Shown here: positions 44,619-54,406 of the stretch, in pieces
How positions within the stretch are numbered: the stretch's first letter is position 1
How the letters are laid out: each line of letters starts with the position of its first letter
From: DASQHL01 sp963843685
GTDB taxonomy: Bacteria > Chloroflexota > Dehalococcoidia > DSTF01 > JACRBR01
DNA length: 64,000 nucleotides
Direction of reading: 5' to 3'
Assembly (NCBI GenBank): GCA_963843685.1
Contig: CAWJLO010000010.1
Coordinates: forward strand, 868,001-932,000
Position numbers and translations under genes: made by a program
Notes under the pieces: model-generated
The model's database searches: none
What the model saw: only the letters and a program-made list of their open reading frames with translations
Told to the model about the DNA's origin: nothing

Positions 44619-45653
44619 ATGAAGCTCATCGTCACCATTCCGGCGTTGAACGAAGCCGCTACGATCGGCAGCGTGATCCGCGAGATCCCGCGCACGATCG
44701 AGGGTGTTGACACCGTTGAGGTGCTCGTCATCGACGACGGATCCACTGATGCCACCGTCGCCGTGGCCCTGAACGCCGGCGCCGATTACGTGATCTCACA
44801 GCCCACCAATCGCGGCCTCGCCGCTGCCTTCAAGGTCGCGCTGCACGAGGCCGTCGCCCGCGGCGCCGACATCATCGTCAACACAGACGCCGACAACCAC
44901 TACGACCAGACGCGTATTCCAGAACTCGTCGCCCCGTTGCTCGCCTCTCATGCCGACATTACCATCGGCAGCCGGATCCTCGGCGACCTCCAGATGCGTC
45001 CGGCCAACAAGTACGGCAACAAAGCGGCCAACTTCGTCATGCAACGCCTCTTGCGCCTGCCGGACATCGACGTCTCTACCGGCTTCCGCGCCTACACGCG
45101 CGAGGCCGCCATGCGGCTGAATATCCTCTCCGATCACACCTACACACACGAATCGCTAATCAACGCACTCGACCAGAGGCTCTGTATCGCGAACGTGCCC
45201 ATCGCGGCCCGGCACGTAGCACGGCCGTCGCGCCTGATCAGGGGCATCGCCAGCCACGTTGCGCGCGCCGGCGGTGTCATCCTCCGCAGCTTCTTGCTCT
45301 ATCGGCCAATGCAGGTATACGGAGTCTTGGGACTGACCCTGCTCGCACTGGGCGCGTTCCCATTCGCACGCTACGCCTATTTCGTGGCAGCGGGCCACAG
45401 TCAGGGTCACCTGCAATCCCTCGTGGTGGGATCCGCCCTCTGGATCATCGGCGGCCAGATCTTCATCACGGGCATGCTCGCTCTCGCCATCAGCTGGAAT
45501 CGCCGCATGCTCGAAGACGTGCTTTACCGCATGAAGAACGACGCCGCAGACAGTGCGTTCAGCCGTCGACCCCGCTCGCCGGCTCGTCGCTCTCACGACC
45601 GCGTGATGGCCGATACGACGGAGTCCGAACAGGGCGAGCGACGTGTGGCGTAG
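44619..45653 (+). CDS. Glycosyltransferase family 2 (polyprenyl-phosphate mannose synthase-like)
   Basis: A 344-residue GT2 enzyme that charges a polyprenyl phosphate with a sugar, often mannose or glucose, for GT-C enzymes. The GT-A fold shows VTIPALNEAATIG, VLVIDDGSTDAT, the metal-binding DXD in NTDADNHYD and GSRILG. Two membrane helices near the C-terminus (about residues 236-260 and 270-300) anchor it. Such a synthase is the natural donor-maker for the GT39-like neighbours. The start ATG 44619 has TGGAGA upstream. The 11-base overlap with the next frame suggests a coupled operon. Confidence 0.9.
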   Translation: MKLIVTIPALNEAATIGSVIREIPRTIEGVDTVEVLVIDDGSTDATVAVALNAGADYVISQPTNRGLAAAFKVALHEAVARGADIIVNTDADNHYDQTRIPELVAPLLASHADITIGSRILGDLQMRPANKYGNKAANFVMQRLLRLPDIDVSTGFRAYTREAAMRLNILSDHTYTHESLINALDQRLCIANVPIAARHVARPSRLIRGIASHVARAGGVILRSFLLYRPMQVYGVLGLTLLALGAFPFARYAYFVAAGHSQGHLQSLVVGSALWIIGGQIFITGMLALAISWNRRMLEDVLYRMKNDAADSAFSRRPRSPARRSHDRVMADTTESEQGERRVA

Positions 45654-47516
45654 CACCAGGGCCGCCGCCACGCTGCGCCAACGAACGCTGGCTCGGGTCA
45701 CCCCTGCGGCCGGCATCGCGATGGGAGGAACCGGCGACGCGCCCCCCCGCCGCGACAACCCTATCGAGCTTCGTGTGTTGCGGTTCACCGTCAGAACCGC
45801 CCTGTCGTGCTTCAGGGCGCTCCGCTTCCTGCCGGCCATCATCGTCGTATCGACCATCGGCGCCTGGTTCTTCGTGCGCGGCACCCTCGCTTGGAATGCC
45901 GACGGCGACGAAGCACTTCATCTCGCCCTCATCAAGCAGATTGCCTCCACGCACCGGCTGCCGGCAGTACTCCCGCACCTGCCGGCGCGCATCGCCGAAG
46001 GCGGGGCGGTGGAGGCCTCGTTTCCGTACGCCTACACTCCCTTGTATCACGCGACCGGCGCCATCATGTACACCATCGCCGGTGTCAACGGCGTGCTCGC
46101 CATCAACGCCGTTTCGGCAGCCGTCATCGGATATGTGATATTCGCGCTCGTGAGACGTAGCGCACCCTGGCCGATAGCCATCGTCGCCGCAGTCGCTGCG
46201 TTCATCTCGCCGTACGTCCAACTCGTGTTCTCGGGCATCTACATGGAGCCGATGGAGTTGGCGCTGCTCTGCGTGGGCGCCTGGCTCATGTACGTCACGA
46301 TGGTCTCCCGCCGTCTGCGCCCGGCCGATCCTGGCCGGCGTCGCTCTCGGTCTGTCGATCGGCACGCGTCAAAGCGCGATGATGTACGTGGCAGTGCTTG
46401 GCCTCGTTACGCTCTCGATTCTCTATACCCGCGAGGGTCGCTGACCCGGTCTGGAGTGCGACGCGAGATCCCATGGCTGGCAACCCTTTCCATCTGCACG
46501 GCTGTCGTCGCGGCACCATTTCTACTGGTTCCTCGCCTCGCACAATGGCGGCATCGGCTACGCCGACCTGACGATTCCGGGCACGGGAAGCGGCCCGCAC
46601 GTCGACCCAACCGCCAACGCCTACATCGCGAGCATCAGCAAGCCGTCTGAGCCCGTCTCGTACTGGATGAATCGATTCTCGCGCACGCTGCTCTACGGAA
46701 GCGATGCGCGTCCCCCACTGGCTCCAACTCTTCCTCGTGGCCGCCCGCCTTCGTCGGGCTCGCTTGCCTCGAGACGCGCCGCGGCGCCGCGCGCTTCCTC
46801 GCTCGCTGGATCGCGTTTGAGATCGCCGCCGAGATCACCATGTTCCTGACCCTCCACGGCAATGGCGGTACATCATCCTCTCCCAGGTGCTGTTCTTCGT
46901 CGCCGCCGCGGTCGGCACGTACGCCATAGCGCGATACGCGGTGCAGGCATCCGTAGGCCGGCACCTCCGTCGTGCGGTGTATTCCCTGTGCACCGTCGGG
47001 ATTCCTGATTGGGATCGGACTTACGATATTCCCGCCCGGCTATTTCGACCTGTACACCGGTTGGCTGGATCGCGACCACCGCGCCTTCCGCGGCGACGCC
47101 TACGGGGACATGGGCGCCTGGGTGAACACCAACACGCCATCCGGATTCGCTCATTCCTCGTGCCCCGCACCTACACCGCCCTGCTCACCTGGGACCGCGA
47201 TGTCACATGGGTCACCTTCTACGGAAACGCCTGGGTGGTCGATGCGATCTCGGCGCCAGACCCGGCAGAGGCGAACCGCGTTCTCACCAGCCACGGGGTC
47301 GACTACGTCTTGATCTCCGACCCTCCAGGCACGTACATCGATCGCATGCCGGCCGACGGAATGCGATCGTTCCTGCAACTCGGAGCGTCGCCGACCCCGT
47401 ATTTCACCCTCGTCCACGTCACACAGCGTGACGAGCCTTACGAATACGGATCTCGCAGCATCTCGAACGGCCTCCGCCTCTACCGGGTCAATTCCGTGGA
47501 GGCTACCGCCCGATGA
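45643..47516 (+). pseudogene. Decayed GT39-like mannosyltransferase, many frame changes
   Basis: A second GT-C membrane protein, now unreadable in one frame. It starts at GTG 45643 and keeps one frame to VTMVSRRLR (about 46320), with the acidic motif in AWNADGDEALHLALIK. It then shifts to PILAGVALGLSIGTRQSAMM, returns for REIPWLATLSICTAVVAAPF, moves to FYWFLASHNGGIGYADL, and after more changes ends in VPRTYTALLTWDRDVTWVTF and a long in-frame tail to 47516. I count at least six frame changes between 46320 and 47150. Both flanking genes are intact. Local low-quality sequence or true decay could produce this; it should not be read as a working gene. Confidence 0.75.
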
Positions 47517-48493
47517 GCAACCTGGACGCGCGTGCTCGCCAAGGTCTCGTCACGATACTGATCGCCGGTTGTGTGGCCGCGGCGGGTGTCACCCTGGCGC
47601 ACACCTGGTCGGTGGGCCTCGCGCAGCTGTCGCCCGCCCGCCTGCGCTGGCAGTTCCTGGCCCTCTCCACGATCAGTGGAATCGCCTTCGTTGGCACCTA
47701 CGCACTCTGTTGGTGGCTCCTCCTGGGCGCGCTTGAGCGCCGGCCCGTTCCACTTTCGGGCGCGGTACGCCTCTTCTTGCTCGCGTGGCCCGGAAGGTAC
47801 GTGCCGGGCAGCCTCCCCTACTACGGGGGGCGACTCATCGCCGCTCCGCGCGTCGGCATCTCTCGGTCGGCTGCTGCCGCCTCCCTTGTGTACGAGAATC
47901 TCTTCGCAATCGCGACGAGTGGCGCGCTTTCATTTCTGCTCCTTCTGCTCGGATTCCGCGATCGCCTCGCCGGCGGGCCTTGGTTCATCCTCGCCTGCGC
48001 CGCCGCCATGTCTTCACTTGCGGCCCTACACCCGGCCGTGGTTCGCGCCATCATCCGTATCGCCGCGAGCCGCATTCAACGGTTGAGCGCGCTCGAGGAT
48101 CACGTGCTCGACCTCGGGGCTGTCTTGCGTCTCATACCGGCGTACGCCGCCGGCTCACTGTTTGCCGGATTGGCCTTCTATTTCGCACTGCTGAGCATCT
48201 CCGGCGCCGTTCGTCCTCCGCTGCTATTGGCGCTCGCCACGTACAACCTCGCCGGCGTGGCCGGGCTCCTCGCCATTCCTGTTCCCAGCGGCGTGGGAGT
48301 CCGCGAGGGTGTCACTGTGGCGCTAATCGGGGCGGTCGTTTCTCCGCCGGTCGCACTCAGCGCCGCGATCCTGGCGAGGTTGACGGCGATCATGGCCGAC
48401 GTTGCGCCGGGTGCCGCGATCATTGCTCTGGCTGTCATCGCCCGGGCGCAGCGCAGGCAGTCCCGTTTGAACAGGGTACGGAGCAGCGCCTGA
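47513..48493 (+). CDS. Lysylphosphatidylglycerol synthase TM-like (flippase-like) protein
   Basis: A 326-residue membrane protein of the LPG_synthase_TM/AglD2 family. The motif WPGRYVPGSLPYYGGR is a variant of the family's conserved loop and VPSGVGVREG lies in the C-terminal half. About eight membrane segments are expected. Family members flip or modify lipid-linked substrates, and the flippase domain is frequently encoded next to glycosyltransferases. The ATG overlaps the upstream stop (ATGA) and its own stop overlaps the next start. A role in moving lipid-linked sugars is inferred from context. Confidence 0.75.
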   Translation: MSNLDARARQGLVTILIAGCVAAAGVTLAHTWSVGLAQLSPARLRWQFLALSTISGIAFVGTYALCWWLLLGALERRPVPLSGAVRLFLLAWPGRYVPGSLPYYGGRLIAAPRVGISRSAAAASLVYENLFAIATSGALSFLLLLLGFRDRLAGGPWFILACAAAMSSLAALHPAVVRAIIRIAASRIQRLSALEDHVLDLGAVLRLIPAYAAGSLFAGLAFYFALLSISGAVRPPLLLALATYNLAGVAGLLAIPVPSGVGVREGVTVALIGAVVSPPVALSAAILARLTAIMADVAPGAAIIALAVIARAQRRQSRLNRVRSSA

Positions 48494-49638
48494 TGGCCAG
48501 CCGACGGCCACGCATCGTTTTCATTGCCCGTGCCTTTCCGCCGACCGTCGGCGGCATGGAGAACCTCGCGCTCCAGCTCTCGACCCACATGCAGGATCTG
48601 GCCGACGTTACGCCGATCATCAACCGCCGCGGCAAGGCCGCGTTGCCGGCGTTCGTTCCGTACGCAGCCATCGCTGGGGTCCGGGCGGTGCGCCGGCACG
48701 ATGCTGATGCCGTCCATCTTGCCGACGCGCTGCTGGCGCCCGTAGGCGCGGCGATCAAAGCGGCGACCGGCGTGCCCGTGACCGCGTCGATCTGCGGATT
48801 GGATGTCACGTACCCGAGCAGGGTCTATCAGGCCCTCATACCGCGCGCCTTGCGACGGCTGGACCTCGTCATGCCGATCAGCGCGGCGACGGAAACTGCG
48901 ATGCGCAATCGCACCGGCGTACGCCCGCCCAGCCGGGTCATCCCACTCGGCGTCAATCCGCTTCCTGCTCCCGACGGGCGCGCGTACGACCAACTCGACC
49001 GGCTTATGGCAGTGCCGCCCGGATCACGCGTAGTGCTGACAGTTGGCCGGCTGATCGAGCGGAAGGGCGCGGCGTGGTTTGCCGAACAAGTCCTGCCGCT
49101 TCTTGGCCCGGACGCGGTGTACGTGCTGATTGGTGACGGTCCTCACCGCGACGCGATCATGGCAGCCGCGACCGCTGCTGGGGTCGCGGCGCGCCTCCGG
49201 CTACTCGGTCGCTTGCCGGACAACCTGTTGGCTGCGGCGTACCAACGCGCTGACATCTTTGTCATGCCGAATGTGCCGGTGCCGGACGACTTTGAAGGTT
49301 TTGGGCTCGTGGCCCTCGAGGCGTCGGCCTCGGGGTTGCCCGTTGTAGCATCCGCACTGGAAGGTATTACTGAGGCGATCCAGCAAGAACGCAACGGCAT
49401 CCTCGTGCGACCTCTTGATGCGTCCGGGTTTGCCCGCGAGATCTCACGTCTCCTCGGATTGTCTTCGGAGCGGCGGCGCGAGGTCGGCTCGACCTTTGCC
49501 CGACACACCGACTCCCACTACGGCTGGCGACAAACGGCCCGGGCCTACGTCGAGGCGATTGATGCGCTTCCGAACGACGCACGCATGAGACACCGAGACG
49601 GGCGGACACGAGCCGTACGCAATGAAAACGCCGGTTGA
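48493..49638 (+). CDS. Glycosyltransferase family 4
   Basis: A 381-residue GT-B enzyme. The acceptor half opens FIARAFPPTVGGMENLALQL; the donor half has VLTVGRLIERKGAAWF and the nucleotide-sugar motif EGFGLVALEASASGLPVV. It is cytosolic or membrane-associated and would add a hexose from a nucleotide sugar to a lipid or glycan in this envelope cluster. The start overlaps the stop of the flippase-like gene (TGATG). The C-terminal 30 residues are charged and not part of the fold. Confidence 0.9.
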   Translation: MASRRPRIVFIARAFPPTVGGMENLALQLSTHMQDLADVTPIINRRGKAALPAFVPYAAIAGVRAVRRHDADAVHLADALLAPVGAAIKAATGVPVTASICGLDVTYPSRVYQALIPRALRRLDLVMPISAATETAMRNRTGVRPPSRVIPLGVNPLPAPDGRAYDQLDRLMAVPPGSRVVLTVGRLIERKGAAWFAEQVLPLLGPDAVYVLIGDGPHRDAIMAAATAAGVAARLRLLGRLPDNLLAAAYQRADIFVMPNVPVPDDFEGFGLVALEASASGLPVVASALEGITEAIQQERNGILVRPLDASGFAREISRLLGLSSERRREVGSTFARHTDSHYGWRQTARAYVEAIDALPNDARMRHRDGRTRAVRNENAG

Positions 49639-49678
49639 AGAATTGGTCCTCACTCAGGACGAGCGGAAGGAGGCCCCG

Positions 49679-50482
49679 ATGCTCAACGAGATGTCGAACG
49701 CGCAGCTCGGTAAGCACAGTTCCAGCAGCCCTGCATTGCAGTGGGACGGGGCGCCCAGCGAGTCCCAGAGTTCCGGTCCTGCGTTCCTTGCCCGCACCTG
49801 CCTCGTGGACAAGGCATTCCGGCGCCTGCGGCCCAGGCGTCTGCTCGACATCGGATGCGGTCGCGGGTATGTAACCGCCATCGCTGGCCGTCACGCCTCA
49901 GCGGTCGTCGCCGTTGATCAGGCGCCAGAAGCCGTCGCCGAAACGCGCACGCGGCTGCTTGGTCACCCGGACGCTGAAGTCTGGGGGGAAGACGCACTAC
50001 GTGGCCCTTGGCACGAAGAGCAACGACGTGGCTTCGACGCCGTACTCCTCTCGGAAGTGCTGGAGCATTTGGACGACGACCTTGGCGCGTTGGCGGCGAT
50101 CCGCGAACTGTTGATGACCGGCGGCAATCTCGTCGTGACCGTCCCTGCGAAACCGTCCCTCTGGACGCGCTGGGACGACCTCGCTGGCCACCGTCGTCGT
50201 TACCGCAAGGCGGAGCTCGCCGACCGCCTCACAACCGCGGGCTTCACGATCAGGGAGATCAGGAGCTGGGGATTCCCTGTGACGGGCTGGCTCGCGATCC
50301 GCGGTGCGAAGATGCGATCCCGTCGGGTCTGTGAGGGCTCCGCCACGGAGATCCCAGGCTCCATCCAACGCCTCCTGCCACTGGCGAAGCTCGGCTTCAC
50401 GGGCCTCTCGCGACTGGAATTGATGTTTTCACGCCTGGACCGCGGAGCAGGATATGTTGCCATCGCTACTCGCGACGACTAA
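49679..50482 (+). CDS. Class I SAM-dependent methyltransferase
   Basis: A 267-residue methyltransferase with the SAM-binding motif LLDIGCGRGYVTAIAG, the acidic VVAVDQ strand end and an EVLEHLDDD motif of the UbiE/COQ5-like class. I choose ATG 49679 because AAGGAGG sits six bases upstream; an earlier ATG at 49622 overlaps the GT4 gene. It is the last gene of the glycosylation cluster and may methylate the glycan or its lipid carrier, an inference from position. A hydrophobic-basic C-terminal tail (about residues 215-260) may bind the membrane. Confidence 0.85.
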   Translation: MLNEMSNAQLGKHSSSSPALQWDGAPSESQSSGPAFLARTCLVDKAFRRLRPRRLLDIGCGRGYVTAIAGRHASAVVAVDQAPEAVAETRTRLLGHPDAEVWGEDALRGPWHEEQRRGFDAVLLSEVLEHLDDDLGALAAIRELLMTGGNLVVTVPAKPSLWTRWDDLAGHRRRYRKAELADRLTTAGFTIREIRSWGFPVTGWLAIRGAKMRSRRVCEGSATEIPGSIQRLLPLAKLGFTGLSRLELMFSRLDRGAGYVAIATRDD

Positions 50483-50619
50483 TCGCCGTAAGCATGAGAG
50501 CTGAAGCGGTGGCGGCAGCTTGCTTCAAGCCCGAGTCTCCGCATCCCCCTAGGTGCAACCCCCCATCTTGCCCCTTCTCGCTCCATCTGACGGCAGCCGC
50601 CGCCGATCATTCATTGAAT

Positions 50620-50641
50620 ACCCCGGACGCTGATCCGGGGT
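50620..50641 (+). terminator. Hairpin between the methyltransferase and GGDEF-EAL genes
   Basis: An 8-bp stem (ACCCCGGA / TCCGGGGT) with a six-base loop, 28 bases before the GGDEF-EAL start. It has no T-tract. It may end the glycosylation operon or attenuate the next gene. The GGGGAG ribosome-binding site lies between hairpin and start. Confidence 0.4.
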
Positions 50642-50668
50642 AGCCGGAACACGCCGGGGAGACACCGC

Positions 50669-52930
50669 ATGAAGCCCCGCCGCCGCATCTCCGTGCGCAC
50701 CGCCACCGCCCTGCTGCTCGTGGCCGCGTGCCTCACTACCGGCTTCGTCATCCTCGCCACCCAGCTTGCCGGCCATCAGCACCGCGACGCCCAGCAAGAG
50801 GCCGACCGCGCCATCGCCAACAGCACCACCTGGGAAGACGCCCTCTCGTCCGCCTACGACGAGTGGATCTCGATCATGGCGTACTACACCCTGAATGATC
50901 CGGCCTACGTCGACCGCTTCCAGGCGTCGCGCGCCACAGTCGAGTCATCCCTCGCCTCGCTCCGAGCCGACGCACAGCGGAATGACCCGACGCTCGTTCC
51001 GACCATCGACTCCTTCGCGGCAAGCCACCGCAGCTTTGCGGACACGGAAGCGCAGGTCATCGCCGCGATCGGCCACGGTGACCTCGCCACCGCGCTGAGT
51101 CTGAGCGCCAACTCCGATCTCACCCGCGAATCGTCCGACCTGCTCGTGGCCATGCGACAGCAAATCGAGATCCAGCATGGACGCATCCTGCAGGCCCAAC
51201 AGCGGCAGGACAGCGCCGAGTCCGCCACACTCAACTGGACGCTCGGCATCGGCGGGGTGTTCGTCCTCCTGCTGATCGTCGTCGGATTTGCGAGCGACCG
51301 CTGGATCGGCCGTCCTCTGCAACGTGCGAGCGCCGCCACCCGCGCCATCGCCGTCGGCGATCACTCAACTCGGGTCTCCCCCGCCGGACCGGCGGAGTTG
51401 GCGGGGCTCGCCGAAGACGTCAACGTCATGACCGACGCGCTCGTCGCGCGGTCCGCTGAACTCAACTCCTACCTTTCGAAGAATCTCGAAGCCCGGACCC
51501 AGGAGCTCGAGCGTGCGAACGTCAACCTCGCCCGCGAAGTCGAAGAGCGCACCCGCGCCGAGCATGCGCTCGCCGACACGCTCACCACGGAGCGTGAACT
51601 CGAGGAGCAACTCCGCCACCAGGCCTTCCACGACCCGCTCACCGGCCTCGCCAACCGCGCGCGCTTCATGGACCGCCTCGATCACGCGCTCGCCCGCATC
51701 CGATCGTCGGAGTCCGTGGCGTTCGTCCTCTTCTTGGACCTCGACAACTTCAAGACCATCAACGACACGATGGGCCACGCTGCCGGCGACCGCACGATCT
51801 GCGAGGTCGGCCAGCGCATCTCCAGCTGCCTCCGCTCCGGCGACACGGCCGCCCGCCTCGGCGGCGACGAGTTCGCCGTCTTGCTGGAGGACGCGGCCGA
51901 CATCGACGCCGCCGCGCGCACCGCACATCGCCTCATCGAGGTCGTCCGCGCACCCATCGAGTCCGATGGTCGTGAGATCGTCATCTCCGCCAGCATCGGC
52001 ATCGCCGTCGGCGATGCGAGCGCGATAGCCGACGACGTCGTGCGCAACGCCGACATCGCCATGTACGTCGCCAAGAACCGCGGCAAAGGCCGCTATGAGG
52101 TCTACGAGGCCGGCATGCACGCCCGCCTCGCGGAGCATCTCTCATTGCTGACAGACCTGCGCCACGCCGTGCCACGCAATGAGATGGTCGTTCACTACCA
52201 GCCCACTGTCTCGCTGGAAAGCCGCACGGCGATCGGCGCCGAAGCCCTGATTCGCTGGAACCACCCCACGCGTGGCCTGCTCTCTCCGGCGGAGTTCATC
52301 GCGCTGGCGGAAGAGTCCGGCGAGATCCTGCAGATCGGCCGCTACGTGCTCACCCAGGCCTGCCAGCAGGCGCGCGTGTGGCAGGACCGCTACCCGGAGC
52401 GGCACCTGGAGATCAACGTCAACGTCTCGGCGAAGCAGATCCAGGATCCCGGGTTCGTGGACACGGTACGGGACTGCCTCGCCGACACTGGCCTCGAGCC
52501 CACTCGCCTCGTCCTGGAGATCACCGAGATCGCCATGCTCCAGGATCCCGAGCGAACGCTCGAGGTGCTCTCAGATCTCCGAGAGCTCGGCCTGCGCATC
52601 GCGCTCGACGACTTCGGCACAGGCTACTCCTCGCTCAGCTACCTGCGCCGCTTCCCCATCGACGTGCTGAAGATCGACAAGTCTTTCGTCGATGACATCG
52701 ATTCGCACGACCGTCAGGAGCTCCTCGCGAAGGCCGTCATCGAGCTTGGCCAGAGCCTCCATCTGCAGGTCGTCGCCGAAGGGATCGAGCGCAACGACCA
52801 ACTCAACCGATTGCGCGCGCTCGACTGTCAGCTCGGCCAGGGATTCCTGTTCAGCAAGGCGCTGGACGCCGCGTCCATCGACGCCTTCTTCGGCGCCGCG
52901 CTCGCTTCGCGGGAAGACGAAGCCGCCTGA
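50669..52930 (+). CDS. Membrane GGDEF-EAL protein (c-di-GMP turnover)
   Basis: A 753-residue regulator of cyclic di-GMP. Two membrane helices (about 15-35 and 190-210) flank an extracytoplasmic helical sensor, followed by HAMP (about 212-265), a coiled coil, GGDEF and EAL. The cyclase motif is intact (RLGGDEFAVLL, about residue 398), with an RSGD inhibitory I-site five residues before it. The phosphodiesterase domain keeps EALIRWNHP (about 525) and LDDFGTGYSSLSYL. Both activities therefore look possible. The ligand of the sensor is unknown. It is transcribed separately from the methyltransferase. Confidence 0.93.
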   Translation: MKPRRRISVRTATALLLVAACLTTGFVILATQLAGHQHRDAQQEADRAIANSTTWEDALSSAYDEWISIMAYYTLNDPAYVDRFQASRATVESSLASLRADAQRNDPTLVPTIDSFAASHRSFADTEAQVIAAIGHGDLATALSLSANSDLTRESSDLLVAMRQQIEIQHGRILQAQQRQDSAESATLNWTLGIGGVFVLLLIVVGFASDRWIGRPLQRASAATRAIAVGDHSTRVSPAGPAELAGLAEDVNVMTDALVARSAELNSYLSKNLEARTQELERANVNLAREVEERTRAEHALADTLTTERELEEQLRHQAFHDPLTGLANRARFMDRLDHALARIRSSESVAFVLFLDLDNFKTINDTMGHAAGDRTICEVGQRISSCLRSGDTAARLGGDEFAVLLEDAADIDAAARTAHRLIEVVRAPIESDGREIVISASIGIAVGDASAIADDVVRNADIAMYVAKNRGKGRYEVYEAGMHARLAEHLSLLTDLRHAVPRNEMVVHYQPTVSLESRTAIGAEALIRWNHPTRGLLSPAEFIALAEESGEILQIGRYVLTQACQQARVWQDRYPERHLEINVNVSAKQIQDPGFVDTVRDCLADTGLEPTRLVLEITEIAMLQDPERTLEVLSDLRELGLRIALDDFGTGYSSLSYLRRFPIDVLKIDKSFVDDIDSHDRQELLAKAVIELGQSLHLQVVAEGIERNDQLNRLRALDCQLGQGFLFSKALDAASIDAFFGAALASREDEAA

Positions 52931-52940
52931 GGCTCGCGCT

Positions 52941-53699
52941 TCACATGCCGCTGCCGCCGTCGATGCGCAGCACCGCCCCCGTCGTGTAGGACGACGCGTC
53001 GCTCGCGAAGTACAGCGCGGCGCCCACGATCTCTTCCGGCTCCCCTCCCCTGCGCAGCGCAAACTGCCGCGCCTGCCGCTGGAACGCCTCCATGTCCCAC
53101 GCCTTGGAGATGTCCGTCAGGAACGGCCCCGGCATGATGCAGTTCACCCGCACCTTCGGCCCGTACGCGTGCGCGAACGCTTCCGTCATCGCGTTCAGCC
53201 CCGCTTTCGCCGCCGCGTACGGGATCACGTGCGGCCCCGGCCGGATCGCCGCCGTGCTGCTGATGTTGATGATCGAGCCGCCGTCGCCCTCCGCCATCCG
53301 CGTCCCCACCAGCGCCATCAGCCGGAACGGCCCCTTCAGGTTCACGTCCAGCACCTTGTCGTAGAGCTCCTCCGTTACGTCAACCGGCCGCGGGTACACC
53401 GGCGACATTCCCGCGTTGTTCACCAGCACGTCCACGTGCCCGAACCGCCCGTACGCAGCATCGACGAGCGCCTCCAGGGCGCCCCACTGCCCGACGTGGC
53501 ACGCCTGCGCCATCGCCTGCCGCCCCGTCGTCGCCTCCACCTCCGCGGCCAGCGCCTCGCACGCCTCTACCTTGCGGCTGGCGATCACCACGTCCGCACC
53601 CGCCCGCGCGAACCCCAGCACCATCGCCCGGCCGAGCCCACGGCTCCCGCCCGTCACCAGCGCCACCTTGCCACTCAATGGCTGCGTTATGTCACTCAC
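52941..53699 (-). CDS. Short-chain dehydrogenase (FabG-like)
   Basis: A 252-residue classical SDR: TGGSRGLGRA cofactor loop, NNAGMSPV, the serine in INISSTAAIR, the catalytic YAAAK and a typical DGGSGM C-terminus. It is the last gene of a minus-strand run (FTR-like, propeller protein, RraA-like, SDR), 23 bases after the RraA-like gene. The context suggests oxidation or reduction of a small carbohydrate- or acid-derived metabolite rather than fatty-acid synthesis, but this is inference. Confidence 0.88.
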   Translation of the reverse strand: MSDITQPLSGKVALVTGGSRGLGRAMVLGFARAGADVVIASRKVEACEALAAEVEATTGRQAMAQACHVGQWGALEALVDAAYGRFGHVDVLVNNAGMSPVYPRPVDVTEELYDKVLDVNLKGPFRLMALVGTRMAEGDGGSIINISSTAAIRPGPHVIPYAAAKAGLNAMTEAFAHAYGPKVRVNCIMPGPFLTDISKAWDMEAFQRQARQFALRRGGEPEEIVGAALYFASDASSYTTGAVLRIDGGSGM

Positions 53700-53722
53700 G
53701 GCTCATCCGCCTCCGCTCACGC

Positions 53723-54406
53723 TCAGTCGACCTCGCCGTACATCGCTTCCAGCCCCTCGACCGTGCACGCGTCCGACCGGGCGTACTCGATCAGCCGCCG
53801 CTCCGCTCGCTCGATCGCCGCCGACGCATCCGCCAACTTCGCCGCGATGTCGATAGGGATACTCGTCACGCCGTGCTCGTCGCCGTGCAGCAGGTCGCCG
53901 GGCCGCACGTTCAGCCCGCCGACGTTCACGGGCGCACCAACTTCCACCACGTGCACGTAGGCGTGCGATACCAGCACGCACGAAGAGAAGAAGTGGAACC
54001 CCAGCGGACGCACCTCCGCCAGATCGCGGACGCCGCCGTTCGTCACGACACCGACCGCCCCCAGGGCCCGGTACACGCTCGCGTTCACTTCGCCCCAGTA
54101 CGACCCGATCGGCGACGGGTCGAGGTCCTCGATCACCACGACCCACGGCTTCGGCACGCGCGCGAACTCTCGCCACACGGCGTCGTGCCGCACCTCCGAC
54201 GCCGCTGGCGCCGCCGCCCGGATCCGCGCCGTCACGGCGTATCCCGCCATCCGCCCCAGCTCCGGGAAGCGGCACACGATCGAGGAGTCCATGAACCCCT
54301 CGTCCCGCCTGCGCACGCCGAACGTCTCGATCGCGTTGCAGATCGTCGGCGTCGAGAAGCCCCGCAACGCCTCCAGCTCGCTCGCGCTGAGCGGCGCCGC
54401 CGTCAC
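53723..54406 (-). CDS. RraA-family protein (HMG/oxaloacetate aldolase-like)
   Basis: A 227-residue member of the RraA/dimethylmenaquinone methyltransferase-like fold, which includes 4-hydroxy-4-methyl-2-oxoglutarate aldolases and the RNase E regulator RraA. The conserved stretch GVVTNGGVRDLAEVRPLGF contains the NGxxRD element holding arginine and aspartate used in aldolases, and GDLLHGDEHGV is typical. The GTG start overlaps the stop of the upstream gene (GTGA), showing translational coupling. Enzymatic aldolase function is more likely than RNase control, given the metabolic neighbours. Confidence 0.82.
   Translation of the reverse strand: MTAAPLSASELEALRGFSTPTICNAIETFGVRRRDEGFMDSSIVCRFPELGRMAGYAVTARIRAAAPAASEVRHDAVWREFARVPKPWVVVIEDLDPSPIGSYWGEVNASVYRALGAVGVVTNGGVRDLAEVRPLGFHFFSSCVLVSHAYVHVVEVGAPVNVGGLNVRPGDLLHGDEHGVTSIPIDIAAKLADASAAIERAERRLIEYARSDACTVEGLEAMYGEVD

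Noticed and set aside
50483..50668. A c-di-GMP riboswitch before the GGDEF-EAL gene
   Set aside because: The region has a hairpin but none of the conserved GEMM-I or GEMM-II blocks.
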